DNA of 64,000 nucleotides from Pyricularia pennisetigena (GCF_004337985.1 NW_021940918.1:2394052-2458051); one strand, 5' to 3'; positions 1 to 10,582 are shown, counted from the stretch's first letter. The notes: generated by a model from the sequence alone, not told the origin. Numbers and translations: made by a program.

Positions 1-460
1 TTTGTAGGACGGCATCGAGATGCATAGCTCAAAACAACGCACTCTGTAAAATTGACGACATGAAGCCCCAATGTCATCCAAGACCCTGTCTGAGCTTGAT
101 GCAGAAGACCAAGGATGGAATGGTAAAGAAACAAGAGCCCCTTTCCTGCTGCAAGTCGAGAAGAACTTTACTTCGCCACCTTTCACAACTAACTAGAAGT
201 CAACTGTCACTGCAAATGACAAAAGTCAGAGCTGTAAATCAAAACACCCAGCCGAAGCTAAGCTTCAAACCTCTCCAACACTCCCTAGTGCCTTCAGTCA
301 CTATAATGTTGGACTATGTCAAAGCATCCATGATCTCTGATAGAGCTTTACGTTAGTATTCTATTTCCAGCAGACAGATGTAGGTCATCATGCCCAATAT
401 CGAAAAAAGTGAGTATACACACCGAGCACGCAAGGGGATTTATTGATAAGACTCAAGTTC
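1..460. other. Window edge, no gene recognised
   Basis: This stretch lies downstream of the first Myb-like gene, which is on the minus strand. A 98-codon plus-strand frame at 60-356 is open but has no recognisable domain, no splice pattern and a composition like random sequence. The stretch is probably 3' flank of the neighbouring gene. Confidence 0.5.
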
Positions 461-1117
461 TCAAGCGACGCCGTCGCTGTCCTCGCTTCTCTCGCCCTCA
501 AGCTTCTCCTCCTTGTAGGTGGGAGGCTGCGAGACCGAACGACGCGGGTTCGACCGGCGGGGGCCAGGCGAAGAGGGGGCCTGGTCACCGCCCTCGTTGT
601 CTTCGGTGTCTTCGCCCTCGATGGAGTCCTGAAGATAGGTGTTGGCCACCTCGTCGAAAGTCTCCTTCTTCACAGCCGTCTTCTTGGGCGTCGACTTTGT
701 CTTCTTGGTGGGCGAGTCGCTGTCGCCTGAAGCTTTTGCCTTTCTCTTGGTCGGGCTCACGGCGAGGCCTACGTGCGCGTTGCCGGCGATGGTCGCGAGG
801 GCGGTCTCTTGCTTAGATTTAAAGTCTTTCAAGATGGTTTTCGACCAGCGGCTCCTAGATTATAATAGAGGCGTGTGTTTTTTTGGGGGGGTTTTTTTTT
901 TGTCATGTTAAGTCATGTCCCACCAAATCGGATCAGTTTGGAGTTTTGTGTCGAAAAGGAATACTCACTTGAGCGCCTCGCCGCTAAAGTCGTAGCCCCA
1001 TGCCTTCATGATGGCGATGGTCTTGGGCCAGTCAGGTCTCACGGGACCGGTGCTGGTGCCTGCCCAAGAGGCCAGGATGAGGTCCCGTTCAGCCTCGGCG
1101 TTCCAGGCTCCAGGCAT
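461..1117 (-). CDS. Myb/SANT-like small DNA-binding protein (gene A)
   Basis: Two exons on the minus strand, 1117-969 and 854-461, joined in phase 2, give about 180 residues. The donor is AA|GTGAGT and the acceptor is TAATCTAG. Residues 1-70 form a Myb/SANT-like three-helix pattern: a Trp at residue 5, the segment AERDLILASW, then WGYDFSGEAL followed across the splice by KSRWSKTILKDF. The tail is disordered, with a lysine-rich SPTKKTK-type stretch, a VKKE sumoylation-type motif and an acidic Ser/Glu end, as expected of a nuclear chromatin-binding protein. An upstream frame (from about 1183) lacks the family pattern, so the ATG at 1117 was chosen. It belongs to the same family as the modules at 6820-10646 and splices at the equivalent place. 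No specific function is known. Confidence 0.72.
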
Positions 1118-2115
1118 TTTGATTTGATGGTTGAGCGGATAGTCAAGTTTTTGAATGATGTGATGTGTGTTCAGAACAAGCACTTGTCCTACTTGAACAG
1201 GGCGTGAAATGGTTTTTGCGAGGAATCTTGTTCGGTTTGGGAGTGATGAAAATGTGAAATAGGTGAGAACTTAGAAGGGAGAGAACGCGTAGACAGGTTA
1301 GTAAGAGGGAGTAACTCTATTCCAAATGCTCGGGAGCAGTTTTGTTTTTTCTCAGTGGTCGAAATTACTGTTGCTCTATTTGCTTTGAGAATAGCTGCCA
1401 GAACTCGAGCCTTACTTCTTCCTCACCTTGACAAAGAAACTCAGTGTTGGCTGACTGTTTCCAACCACTCGCCACCAGCCCTACCAGTATTTAAACTACC
1501 TGACTACTGCCTGTACTTTCAACACCAAATAATATCTACCTACCGAATTCAATGCCTCACCGCTGTTATGCCAGTCAGGTTTTTGGTACAGTCTATCTGC
1601 TGATACATAGCAAGCAGCATCAGTCATCAAATATAAATTACCGTCTTGCCAGTACTTGGGGTGAAAACCACTACGAGAAACCAAGTAGCCGACGTTGACT
1701 AGTCTGCAACCGTCTCCTTGGGCGATATCGAATCAAATAAAAATACGGATAAAATGGTAGTCGCGCGAGAACTTGAGAGCCTAATGCCTCAGAAGAGAAT
1801 ATTTTCACTGATGATCGCTCTCCCTCCATGTCGCCTCTCTATGTTCAAGTTATCCCTCACCAGCATGTATCTGCTCAATGAAAAGAAACAAAATCATAAC
1901 GCAACATCTTTGCCACTCTTTCCCGTAGCCTCTAGTATCATTGTTCCGTGACTTGTGTACAGCGCGAGAGGAAAATAAGAGAAATCATGACCATGGAAGC
2001 AGACCAAACGGGGGACCCAACGCAAGACAGACGAAAGCATGTCCGGAAAAGGCGGGCATATTGCCGTACGATTCGGCGAATGCAGCAGTTTCAGTTCCCC
2101 CCAGCGGCTCCTTAT
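1118..2115. other. Intergenic, gene A upstream region and gene B downstream region
   Basis: About 1 kb with only short, unrelated frames. It should hold the promoter and leader of gene A (right side of that gene) and the 3' end of gene B. I see no RNA gene, repeat or mobile element in it. Confidence 0.5.
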
Positions 2116-2613
2116 TCAAGTCTTAGCAAAGATATCCTCCTCCTCCTGCTCTTTGGTGAACTTGAATGGGTTGTCGTCGGAAGCCTCCTGGCTTTCCTCC
2201 TTCTTGAATTCATCCTGGGATATGCTGTCTGCCTTTTCCTCGGTCTTCTTTTTGCCCTTGCCACGCGGAGTCTTGGGCGTGCTTGTCTTCTTGGTCACTC
2301 CAACTGGCTTGGAGGCGGGGGATGGGGTTCCGGTCTCGGCGGCTGCGAAGCCCAACTTCACCTTGATCTGTCGGAAGCGAGTCTGTTCATATTGCTCAAC
2401 ATTCAGTCAATATATCGGTTACGGGGAGCAGAAAGACAAAAGAGATTCTAGTCGCACCCGGGCGCAACCGCCGTTCTTGAGGTTTGCATCTTGGGCCACG
2501 GCATCCCAGTCCACATCCGGAGCGTTCTTGTTATGCTTCATGACGTACATAAAGAAGGCGGCCTCCTGGGCAGTCGGTGCAGGGGCTTCCTTCTTGGGAG
2601 TCTCGGGAGCCAT
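2116..2613 (-). CDS. Myb-like DNA-binding protein (gene B)
   Basis: Two exons on the minus strand, 2613-2458 and 2382-2116, joined in phase 0, give about 140 residues. Residues 15-62 match the short fungal Myb-like domain (Myb_DNA-bind_8 type in my judgement): DVDWDAVAQD in helix 2, then NGGCAR|TRFRQIKVKL in helix 3, with the intron inside helix 3. The tail is lysine-rich (a KKTSTPKTPRGKGKKK stretch) and then acidic, with an FKKE sumoylation-like motif. A likely leader exon lies around 2799-2840, since GTGAGTTGG follows it, which implies a 5' UTR intron. It is probably a nuclear DNA-binding protein. It groups with gene C rather than with A, D and the array. Confidence 0.72.
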
Positions 2614-3705
2614 GGCCGATGAGCTTCGTTTGTACTGTATTGTTTAAATCTGAATTAAATTTCCGCTTGGTTGATGTTGTGTGGGGGGGGATTGGTGAGA
2701 TATGATGGCGCTGAAGGCAAAGTGAGAGATGAGAGGCGGCAGTCGGGAGGTGGTGAATTGCGTGTAGATTTGGGCAATGCAAAAGGGGCCAACTCACGTA
2801 AATAGTCTCGAGAAATGGATATGACTGTCTCAAAGACCATGGAATATGCTAGCTTTGGGATGGATGTTCTATCCAGTCAAAAAAGAAGATGAATGTAGAC
2901 AAAAGGATAATTTGTCGCTGGTTGCTGAGCAGACTCGGAATTTTCGATTGGGAAAATCGGGTTGTTGTTCAGGCGCAGACGGAGAGATGTTTGCTGGTTA
3001 TCAAAATTAACAAGGAGACATGCCTGCCTAAATGGGGGATCGATGGCGAGCACCATGTCCAAGATCTCTCCAACTGCCAAATGGACGAAACATGAGGAGA
3101 GCTACCAGGTTCTTAGGGAGCTAAATATTAGGAGGCCTTGTGGAAGAGGATCGAAACAAGACAAAGAAAGTATAGGTATCTGTCTATTCTTTATAAATGA
3201 GTGGATATAACTAATCACCAATCTGCTTTTATGCATTCTTATATGCCTATATTATTTTCGTCAGTTCCATCTTTAGGCAAAGGCAAAGGATTGATCGAAC
3301 CAAGAAAAGTCTTTGATGTTGGAGAAGACTTCTAATTTTATCGAAAATTCATCGCACAATTAGTAAGTGCGTGGTAGCAATCTGAGTATATTGGTACATG
3401 CCTTTTTTTGAGCGGTAATCTCAGTTGTCGCAAACCCCTCCAAACGCCAGAAACACCTGAATCTAAACCCAAAATGAACATCGGAACCGTAACTGAGAAA
3501 AGAGAGGCGCATGAACGTGTAATACACATGCAACCAAAAAGTAAGACAAGAAAAACCAGAGAAGAGAAGCCCAAACGAGAAGAGGATCGTTTTGAGCCAG
3601 GGGCATCTTGCATTTGAAAGAGAAACAAATTAACGTGAATCATGAGGTATCTAGACGAGACCTGTAAAAATAACCTGCTCAGTCTGACTTTGATCCTGCT
3701 AACTG
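2614..3705. other. Intergenic, gene B leader and promoter, gene C downstream region
   Basis: The left part holds the leader of gene B, with a probable 5' UTR intron starting near 2798 and ending before the ATG at 2613. A short plus-strand frame from 3045 starts with a Trp-containing stretch vaguely like a Myb helix but cannot be extended into a domain. The rest shows nothing. Confidence 0.45.
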
Positions 3706-4461
3706 TCAGATTGTGTGGTATTGGGAATCATCCCATCCTTCTCCAGTCGAATGAGCCTGTACCATGTGAGAGTCGACCATGGCAGAAGAAGCTTGTTCAC
3801 CAAAGTTGGGGGGCATGCCAAAGTTGAGGTAGGTAGGGCTGTTGTGCCAGGACGGCTGCTGTTCATGATCAGGGCTGCATTGAGTATCCGAAGCAGGAGA
3901 AAATTCGAAAGCCTCCGCGTTGAGGAATTCGCTCACAGGGCTACCCATCAAGTCGCTGCTGGGTGTCATGAGCCTGTTGTGAAATCTGACTTGGCTGTCG
4001 GGATATACGACGCAAGTCGTTGGTGTGGGTAAGGGGGCAAACGAAGGGGATTCGAGTTTGACATTTGCGAATGGCGATGCCGTGTAGTTTTTGCCCCCTA
4101 TAGGAGTCTCATCGAGTGCAGAATCTTGGCTAGTCGGTTGCTTTCCTTTCACAGTTACGCCTTTCTCCTTCCTGGGTTTGGTCACTCGGGTAGCGTTATC
4201 GGCTGATTTATGCAGTTTGGCCTCGGGATCCATCGATGCCTTGAAACGGCTGTATCGCATTCTTGCGGCATGGCCGTTGGTGATGGGCTGAAGAAGAACG
4301 GGGTCTGCAGCGACTTTGTTCCAATCAATCTAATCCAAGGTCAGTATAAGTGGTTGTAGTGTAGTTTATGGATTCCGGGCCATACTCACATCCTTGAGAT
4401 TTTTCTGTTTTAACATTGCAAAAAGGAGCCGGCACATTGCCTTGTCGTTTGTGGTAGCCAT
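3706..4461 (-). CDS. Myb-like DNA-binding protein with long disordered tail (gene C)
   Basis: Two exons on the minus strand, 4461-4390 and 4329-3706, joined in phase 0 (donor GAT|GTGAGT, acceptor GGATTAG), give about 231 residues. Residues 5-58 form the short Myb-like domain: CRLLFAMLKQKNLKD, then IDWNKVAAD, then NGHAARMRYSRFKAS, where the basic third helix would contact DNA. This is the same subtype as gene B, but its intron lies before helix 2. The remaining 170 residues are Ser/Pro/Asn-rich and look disordered, with a VKLES motif that fits the sumoylation consensus. It has no enzymatic motif. It is likely a nuclear DNA-binding protein of unknown target. Confidence 0.74.
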
Positions 4462-4738
4462 GGTAGACAAGACGTATTCTCCCAGCAAATAGAAATATTA
4501 CCCAAGAAAATAAGTAATCGATGAAAGGTAATAAACAAGAATGGGACAAAGAAGTTGATGCTTTTGATTACAGTAAAATATGCAAATAGCGACTGGTCAG
4601 GGACATTAGAAAACCAGGGCTAGGGTATGCAGGGCGAGGCAAGCAAAAGTTCCAAAGCGAGAAAGCCTGGAAGCCAGTTGGGCAGTGTCAAGGTGGGATC
4701 GAGCCAATATATGCCAAATCTGTCCCGACGCCTTGCTC

Positions 4739-4765
4739 AGGTACCTGGGTAGGTACCTACCTGAG
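4739..4765. repeat. AGGTACCT-type short repeat
   Basis: Overlapping copies of GGTACCT and its complement AGGTACC give a small imperfect palindrome. Similar single units recur at 6711, 32005, 42861, 45922, 62396 and 63037. They look like dispersed low-complexity intergenic motifs rather than a mobile element. Confidence 0.5.
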
Positions 4766-4865
4766 CTATGGGGATTGGTATTGTCACACTGTGCTGGTAG
4801 CAAATAGATTCCGGGGTTGATCAAGGCAAGGGCAGGTTGCGTAGCTATCGGGATGAACGAACAAA

Positions 4866-4867
4866 NN
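4866..4867. other. Assembly gap (2 N) in an A run
   Basis: Two undetermined bases sit just left of a long adenine homopolymer. The true length of the run is uncertain. Confidence 0.95.
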
Positions 4868-4908
<41 letters not shown>

Positions 4909-6819
4909 AGAGGATCGAGGATCGCCCAGAACCAAGGAAGATTTGTCTGAGTATGTAGGTAGTCGGTTGCTCTCGAGAAGCAAGACCAGCAAACAACTAC
5001 CATGCAACACTGCAATGAAGCAATCAGGATGTCCACTTGGGCTGCATGGCTTACAGTGAGATATTGATATTCTTTTACTTGCGCAGACAAGCGCAATACT
5101 GCGATTGGAGAAGACTGTCGCCCGTAAAGAGTGGGCGTTGCCTGGGCAGCGGGAGGGGTGATGGCGTACATGCTTGTGCCTGGAGAGAGTGCGTCACACC
5201 TATTCCACATTGCATGTCGCATGATGCTCGACTAGACTCATCTCCTCTCTACAGTAGTACCAGTAACTAGTACTGCCCGCAGGTCTAGAAAGTAAGTATG
5301 AGTGGGAGAAAGGCATTAATGGCGGGCTAGGTGGGGTGGAAGGGTGGCGACGCGGCAACTCGCGTAAAGTGCCTGCATCAAGTTTCTGGGCCGGCGTTTT
5401 TCTTTTGTGCATGATCCCTGTCGCCAAACCCAGCTACCCCTCTCAGGTGTTTGCTTTTGCTCATACTCACCCCTTGCCTTGGCTGCCTCTTTGTCGCCAG
5501 TTGGACAAACACCCGCTGACGCGACGCCTCTTTTGCATTCCATTGCGCTCATCTGGTTTTGCCTAATGGCCGCCTTGACGCAAGGGTTGGTCTTTTTTTT
5601 TCTCTTGTGATTCAGCAAGGCGCGGCTCGAAAACGAGTTGGCGACCGAACGGCGCAAACTTGTTCTGCTTCATTGTCCAATCGTTGCATTGTGAGGCTTG
5701 AGGTGTCAAAGTGTGTGGGTGGTCGGGCAATCCTAGCTCGAAACATCGGTGACTCATACATATCTAGTCAATACCACCGCCAAGGACTACGGAAAGGAGG
5801 GAGACCGGGAAATGTTGGGAAATTGAGGGGGCTGGGATCTTTTTGCTGCGCAGCGCGCCCGGGAGGATTGCCGGCAGTCCCGGACGCGACACCAAATGAT
5901 ACGATATTCGCACGCTATCACGTGAATCAGCCCCCCCTTTTTAAGTGGGAATTGGGTTTCGCCCATGATTGGTGCTAGACCAGTTTAGGAAGTGAGCGGA
6001 CGGAAAGGTCAAGGAGTCCTTGCCACGAAGAGATCTAGACTAATGCAACAGTTGATGAAATTTAATAGCATATAACGTGGACAGACAAAAGACAGCAAGA
6101 CATTCATGTCCATTCGAGACAAAGATATATACTATTCACAAAGCAACTGAGTTTTACAGAGTGCAGAAAGTTCAAGAACTTGTGGCGCCATAGTTTTTTC
6201 ACCATTTGCCTGCATCCTCACGGTCGATGCATGTAGCCAAGACCCATGACCGCTGGAGACATCAACTCTCATGTCTCTCGGCGCGGCGCCTTGTTGGACT
6301 CGAGGACTCCTGATTTTGCCCCACTTTGTCCATCACATAACCACTTCGGGCTTGCCTTTTTACCACTTTTAAATTCCTCTTAACTGAACTAGCCATATTG
6401 AGGCCAGGTATACTTATTTTCCCCGTCACAGGTTTCAATGCTGGAAACCACAAGTACCCAAAAGATAAGGGAGAAATATTTAAACCAGTGGCAGTGGGGG
6501 CCAAATGTCATCTTTAAGGTCAAAGGTCTAGACTAGATACTTTCGTAGGCAGTATTAACATCCAAGGATAAGACGCGATATCACGTGTAGCGCCAGAGCT
6601 GCGCACGGGCCTCGGTGGAAGCGCTGCTACTACTTGTCGAACCGATATGGTCCCTGCAAAGTACTCTTCCCGCCCAAAATCACGTCCAAACCCACCCGCC
6701 TTGCCGCTCGAGGTACCTACTCTCCTAACAATCCGTCCGTCTCTTCATTTCCTAGCCAGGTCCTGGGCGGGCGAGCAAGCAAGTGACAAACCCAGGCGCT
6801 TCCTTAGTGCTCGGAGAAG

Positions 6820-8160
6820 ATGAACCACAAGAATTGGAGCGATCGTGCAGATCGGGATTTATTCTTTACGATTTTGTCAGTTAAGCAAATCGGAGTGATA
6901 AGTGTACGCTAGCTTCTACTTGTTCTCCTTGCAACTCTAGAACTAATTGAGACCTCATTGATCAAAGGGGGCGGAATGGCAAACAATCGGCAGCCACATG
7001 CGCACGCTAGGCTATGGCTTCACCAATGAAGGATGTCGGTGAGTTTATTTGTTCCTTTAATTATTTGGTTCAAATGTGTGTTGAAGTTTCGATTGCATCC
7101 TGCGGTCGTCCAATAAGCTTTTTCTTTTTTTTTTTTTTTTTTTTTTTCTTTTTTCTCTTTGTCCCATCATCTCTTTTCAAGCTCATCCAACGGCCCAAGA
7201 ATTGCTATATTGCTATATTAGCATAGTGTGATAAAAACATCACCGCTACCTCTTGGTAGTTTAATTGTTCTGATGGGCAGCACCTCCTGCTTTCTTCACA
7301 ATCTAATATTATATAAACCTATTCATCTATTATTACTATAAATGTTTTTGTCACCGATTCGTCTCCAAATACCACTTACTGCTGCTGTTGTTGTGGCCTA
7401 AACGATGCAACTTCTTCCACACTCTGAATATGCTACTCGTTACTTTCCATCTTGAACCTTTATACAACGTAACCAATATCAACTGACCAATTTCCTGCAT
7501 AGCCAACACTTCCAAGGCTTGCGGCGTGCCCAGAACAAAGCCGAAGCCAATGACAATGTCGAAAGTAGTCCCAGGAGAGCAGACCCGACATTGAACCCCA
7601 TTACACGCAGGCCTGGACCCGGACGTGGACGTCCGCGAAGGTTGCCAGGACAGTCAGGAGAAACACCTACCGCTGGAGAGGCTCCCGTAACACCGACAAC
7701 CCCGGCGTCTGCCCAAGACCAGCCAGACATAAAATATCACGGCCAACCACAAGCAGACCCTCAGCTTCAAGTGCAAATTGGGGATACACATCTGCAAAAC
7801 TCTTCCCTTCGTCATGCCCACCAGCAGCACGACTTACATCAAAATGAGCCTTCGCAGCATTGTAATCAACAGCAAGAGCAACAACAACAGCAACAGCACC
7901 ACCAACCACAGTCACAACCCCAGCCCATGGCAATGATGGTTCCTTTACATACAGACGGCATTGATTTTGGCCCTCACGATCCCGATGATGATGACGATGC
8001 CGGGCATGATATAAAACGACAACGACAGGAATCGCCCACTGATCCCTCTCTGGATGACGAGGCAGTACTCCATGCTCTGGCTGCCGCCAACGGCACCGGA
8101 CCTGTTGATACTTATTCTGATGAGTATGTTCTTGATTCCCTCAACGAGCTTGGCAGCTAA
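6820..8160 (+). CDS. Myb/SANT-like protein with Gln/His-rich tail (gene D)
   Basis: Three exons, 6820-6903, 6968-7038 and 7503-8160, joined in phases 0 and 2, give about 270 residues. The domain is split across all three: NWSDRADRDLFFTIL, then EWQTIGSHMRTLGYGFT, then RQHFQGLRRAQNK. It aligns with gene A and with the last array unit (GYTFT...QHLQKLKKK) and has the same phase-2 intron before the final helix. That intron is 464 nt, long for this organism, and holds a T run. The tail is Pro/Gly/Arg-rich, then a Gln/His stretch (about residues 165-195), an Asp run, a KRQRQ basic patch and an acidic end. This suggests a nuclear transcription-type protein. Target and role are unknown. The first intron is assigned with less certainty than the second. 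Confidence 0.7.
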
Positions 8161-8656
8161 GTTTTTGCATATTAACCGGAAGCACTGCTGGGGAGAACAG
8201 CTTTGGGTACGGCGAGGCATAGGTGTCTTCTTCTGCCATAGTGCTCTGGAATTAAGCATGTGGCACTAATTGTTTGGGCTGATACACTGTACGACGGGAG
8301 TTATGGGAGGTAAAGGGACACATGAGTAGCGTGAAAGGATATAATATATGGTGTATTGGGCATTGAAGCCATGTTTGGCCGTTGTTTGCTTGTCGATCAA
8401 TGCCAATAAGGAAGTTTTGAAAGGCTGGTTGTTTCCCAGTTTTGTTGGGCTCGGCTTCGACAACGGTGGGAATTTTATGAAATTCTAAAGAACTTGAAGG
8501 ATCGAATTTCGTTCATATTTCTGCCAGCACCAAATCACTTCCCCGAAGACACATCAACATCCATCGGTTTCCCCCGTCCGATCGACTTTCCCCCTGAACT
8601 TTTATTCAAGCCTTCGACCAGACCAGCAACAAAGTAACCATCGATCTTCGAGAGCA
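8161..8656. promoter_or_regulatory. Gene D 3' flank and promoter of the exon array
   Basis: About 0.5 kb without a credible gene. The 120 bases before 8657 are pyrimidine- and CA-rich, as fungal leaders often are, and probably carry the first promoter of the array. Confidence 0.5.
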
Positions 8657-8808
8657 ATGCCTATGAAATGGGATGATGGCGCTGTTGCCATGTTGTGCGG
8701 CACGATTGTTGCGATCCTTGGCACTGATGGCATCACTCAGGATCAAAAGGACGCAATCGTACAGAGGATGAATTCCGCTGGCTACGACGTTGCCTGGAAC
8801 GGTATTAG
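8657..8808 (+). CDS. Array unit 1: Myb/SANT-like first exon
   Basis: An ATG-started exon of 50 codons plus 2 nt. It shows the family pattern: KWDDGAVAMLCGTIVAIL, a short loop, then DAIVQRMNSAGYDVAWNGIR. It ends at AG|GTTCGT in phase 2, exactly where units 2-5 and genes A and D are interrupted. No matching tail exon lies directly after it. In phase it could be spliced to the common exon at 10251. Read unspliced it would give a 71-residue protein ending near 8872. Whether it is an alternative first exon, a stand-alone small protein or a relic cannot be told from sequence. Confidence 0.6.
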
Positions 8809-8984
8809 GTTCGTAGGACTTTCTGTTCCGTTCTTGACAAAGAGCATGTTCTGCTGCGTACCATTTTCTTGACCTGACCATTCTCTCACCTTAATTTTGT
8901 CAACCCAACCCAACCCATCCCCCCTCAACATCTTCCCTCAGAGAAAAAAAAAAAAAAAAAAAAAGAAGCGCCCGTTCATACATC

Positions 8985-9127
8985 ATGCCCAGATTCGAGG
9001 ATATCAAGGGACATCTTTTTGAAGCCATCTGGCGCGTCACTGCTCCGTCGTTTGGGCCGGATCAGCAGATGGCAGTAATCAGCCATCTCAAGGCCAAAGG
9101 CATCGAGATGACCTGGGACGCTGTGCG
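8985..9127 (+). CDS. Array unit 2: Myb/SANT-like first exon
   Basis: An ATG-started exon of 47 codons plus 2 nt, ending CG|GTACGA in phase 2. The conserved first Trp is replaced by Phe (PRFEDIKGHLFEAIW), but the rest fits: DQQMAVISHLKAKGIEMTWDAVR. Upstream lies a run of about 21 A within an in-frame stretch, and a possible acceptor CCTCAG ends at 8941. The region before the ATG is CA- and pyrimidine-rich. Status is as for unit 1: a candidate alternative first exon sharing the tail at 10251. It is the most divergent member of the array. Confidence 0.55.
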
Positions 9128-9310
9128 GTACGAAAACCACCTCGCTTTCAAATTCATGTTTGCTCTTCTTTCCTTTCATTTGCTTCATTTGCTTCAACCT
9201 CCGGATTCATACAAATCAGCACACACTCACTCACTCACACACACCTGCAACACAACCACTTCCACACAAAACCGTCCTATCCTATTGCTTTTCAACCCGA
9301 TACGACCAAT

Positions 9311-9456
9311 ATGCCGCAGAATTGGAGTGCTCTCGGTCTGCACGAGGACCTTGTGACCGTGCTGCTCAAGCAAGATATAGTTTCCACTGACAACTGGAAG
9401 ACTGTGCTTGCCGGTATGCATGAAGCTGGGTATCAGTTCACCTGGAGAGGGTTTGA
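9311..9456 (+). CDS. Array unit 3: Myb/SANT-like first exon
   Basis: An ATG-started exon of 48 codons plus 2 nt: NWSALGLHEDLVTVLLKQD, then DNWKTVLAGMHEAGYQFTWRGFE. It ends GA|GTAAG in phase 2. The donor overlaps an in-frame TAA, so an unspliced transcript would stop right after the domain and make a 49-residue protein, while splicing would remove the stop. CA-repeat-like sequence (CACACTCACTCACTCACACACAC, 9220-9242) precedes it. It is short and escapes length-based gene finding, but its similarity to units 1, 4 and 5 is plain by eye. Confidence 0.58.
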
Positions 9457-9662
9457 GTAAGAAGCCTGCCTGCCTTTCCGGCCCTCTTCCTGTTACGCGC
9501 GTCCCTTATGCTCTTTTAATTTTTTTCCGTCTTCGTCCTCTGTCAGCCACCCTTACTTTCACCTTGGCTCATCCTCACATCAAATTGGACTATCATTCTA
9601 CTACACCAGAACCCTAATACCACCCACCGCCTTAACTTTATCCATCGAAGCAAACATCTGCA

Positions 9663-9823
9663 ATGGATACTGGCCCTGTCGGTAGAACCGTTTGGGATGA
9701 TCGAGCTCGGTCTATTCTTCTTCAAGCCGTCATGGATGTAGCACCACCGTCTGCGGATCAGTGGGAATCCATTTTGGAGAAAGTTCAAGAGAGTGGCTAC
9801 AGATACACTCCAAAAGCTGCCCT
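9663..9823 (+). CDS. Array unit 4: Myb/SANT-like first exon
   Basis: An ATG-started exon of 53 codons plus 2 nt: TVWDDRARSILLQAVMDVAPPSADQWESILEKVQESGYRYTPKAAL in summary, with Trp, Gly-Tyr and the final Ala at family positions. It ends CT|GTATGC in phase 2. The frame stays open without splicing into unit 5 (to 10235), but the linker is hydrophobic and pyrimidine-derived and is more likely leader or intron than protein. Splicing to the acceptor at 10250 would be in phase. Confidence 0.6.
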
Positions 9824-10016
9824 GTATGCCTATGCCTGCTTGCCGGTCCTACATTTTTCTTTTCTAGCGTTTCTCTTTCTCCCGCTTTACATCTTCCATC
9901 CCAAATTTTACCTTTCACTTTCACCTCAACATCACCTGCAGCTTCATCATCGCTATCGATATCGCCCTTTTTATTTTCTACCCAACATATCTCGAAAACT
10001 TCATCACACATTCAAA

Positions 10017-10550
10017 ATGTCTGCTGGCCGTGTCACCCATAGGTGGGACGACAAGTCCGACCGCGACCTGCTCATTGCGGCCATCACCGAGCTGACTCCA
10101 ACTCCCGAGCAAATGAAAAACATCGTTCAGAGATGCCACCAAGCTGGATACACCTTTACCGTCTCAGCTGCAACGTACCGCATTGCTATTTTGCTGTTTT
10201 CTGCTTCATCGATGAGGACTTGCCTCATTAGCTAACTTCCAATTCCACAGACAACATCTTCAGAAACTGAAGAAAAAGGACCCCATGGGTCCTAGCGGAC
10301 CCACGCCCTCCACCCCAAAGAGCAAGAAGACTGGCGCCTCTGCCGCGGGCTCCGGTGCCAAGTCCACCTCGAAGAGAGGTCGTAAACCTGCCAAGAACGT
10401 CATGAACCTGGACGATGACGAGGATGACGACTTCAGCGGCTCTCCTTCCAAGAAGACCAAGACGGAGCACAAAGCCGAGCCCGAGTCCAAGATTGACCAG
10501 GTCAAAGCCGAGTAAGTTTTGCATGTTCGCGATGGTTCAAAAGAACAAAG

Positions 10551-10582
<32 letters not shown>

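Larger units (their letters stand above)
4462..6819. promoter_or_regulatory. 2.4 kb divergent intergenic region between genes C and D
   Basis: This lies between the minus-strand block (A-C) and the plus-strand block (D and the array), so it carries both promoters. It contains a near-palindromic run of GGTACCT/AGGTACC units at about 4739-4765, an A run of about 40 bases with two undetermined bases at 4866-4867, and several short open frames with no family resemblance (for example 6262-6504 minus and 5559-5978 plus). I see no gene. Confidence 0.5.

Noticed and set aside
60..356. 98-codon plus-strand open frame at the window start
   Set aside because: No domain, odd composition and no splice context. 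It is likely random open sequence.
3045..3174. Short plus-strand frame with KWTKHEES, vaguely Myb-like
   Set aside because: Only the first helix looks right. No Gly-Tyr motif or final basic helix follows and no donor sits at the family position, so I do not count it as a tenth module.
9457..9662. Chaining unit 3 to unit 4 by splicing
   Set aside because: The available acceptors (9546, 9609, 9650) all join out of frame with the unit 4 ATG. This favours separate first exons over one long chain.
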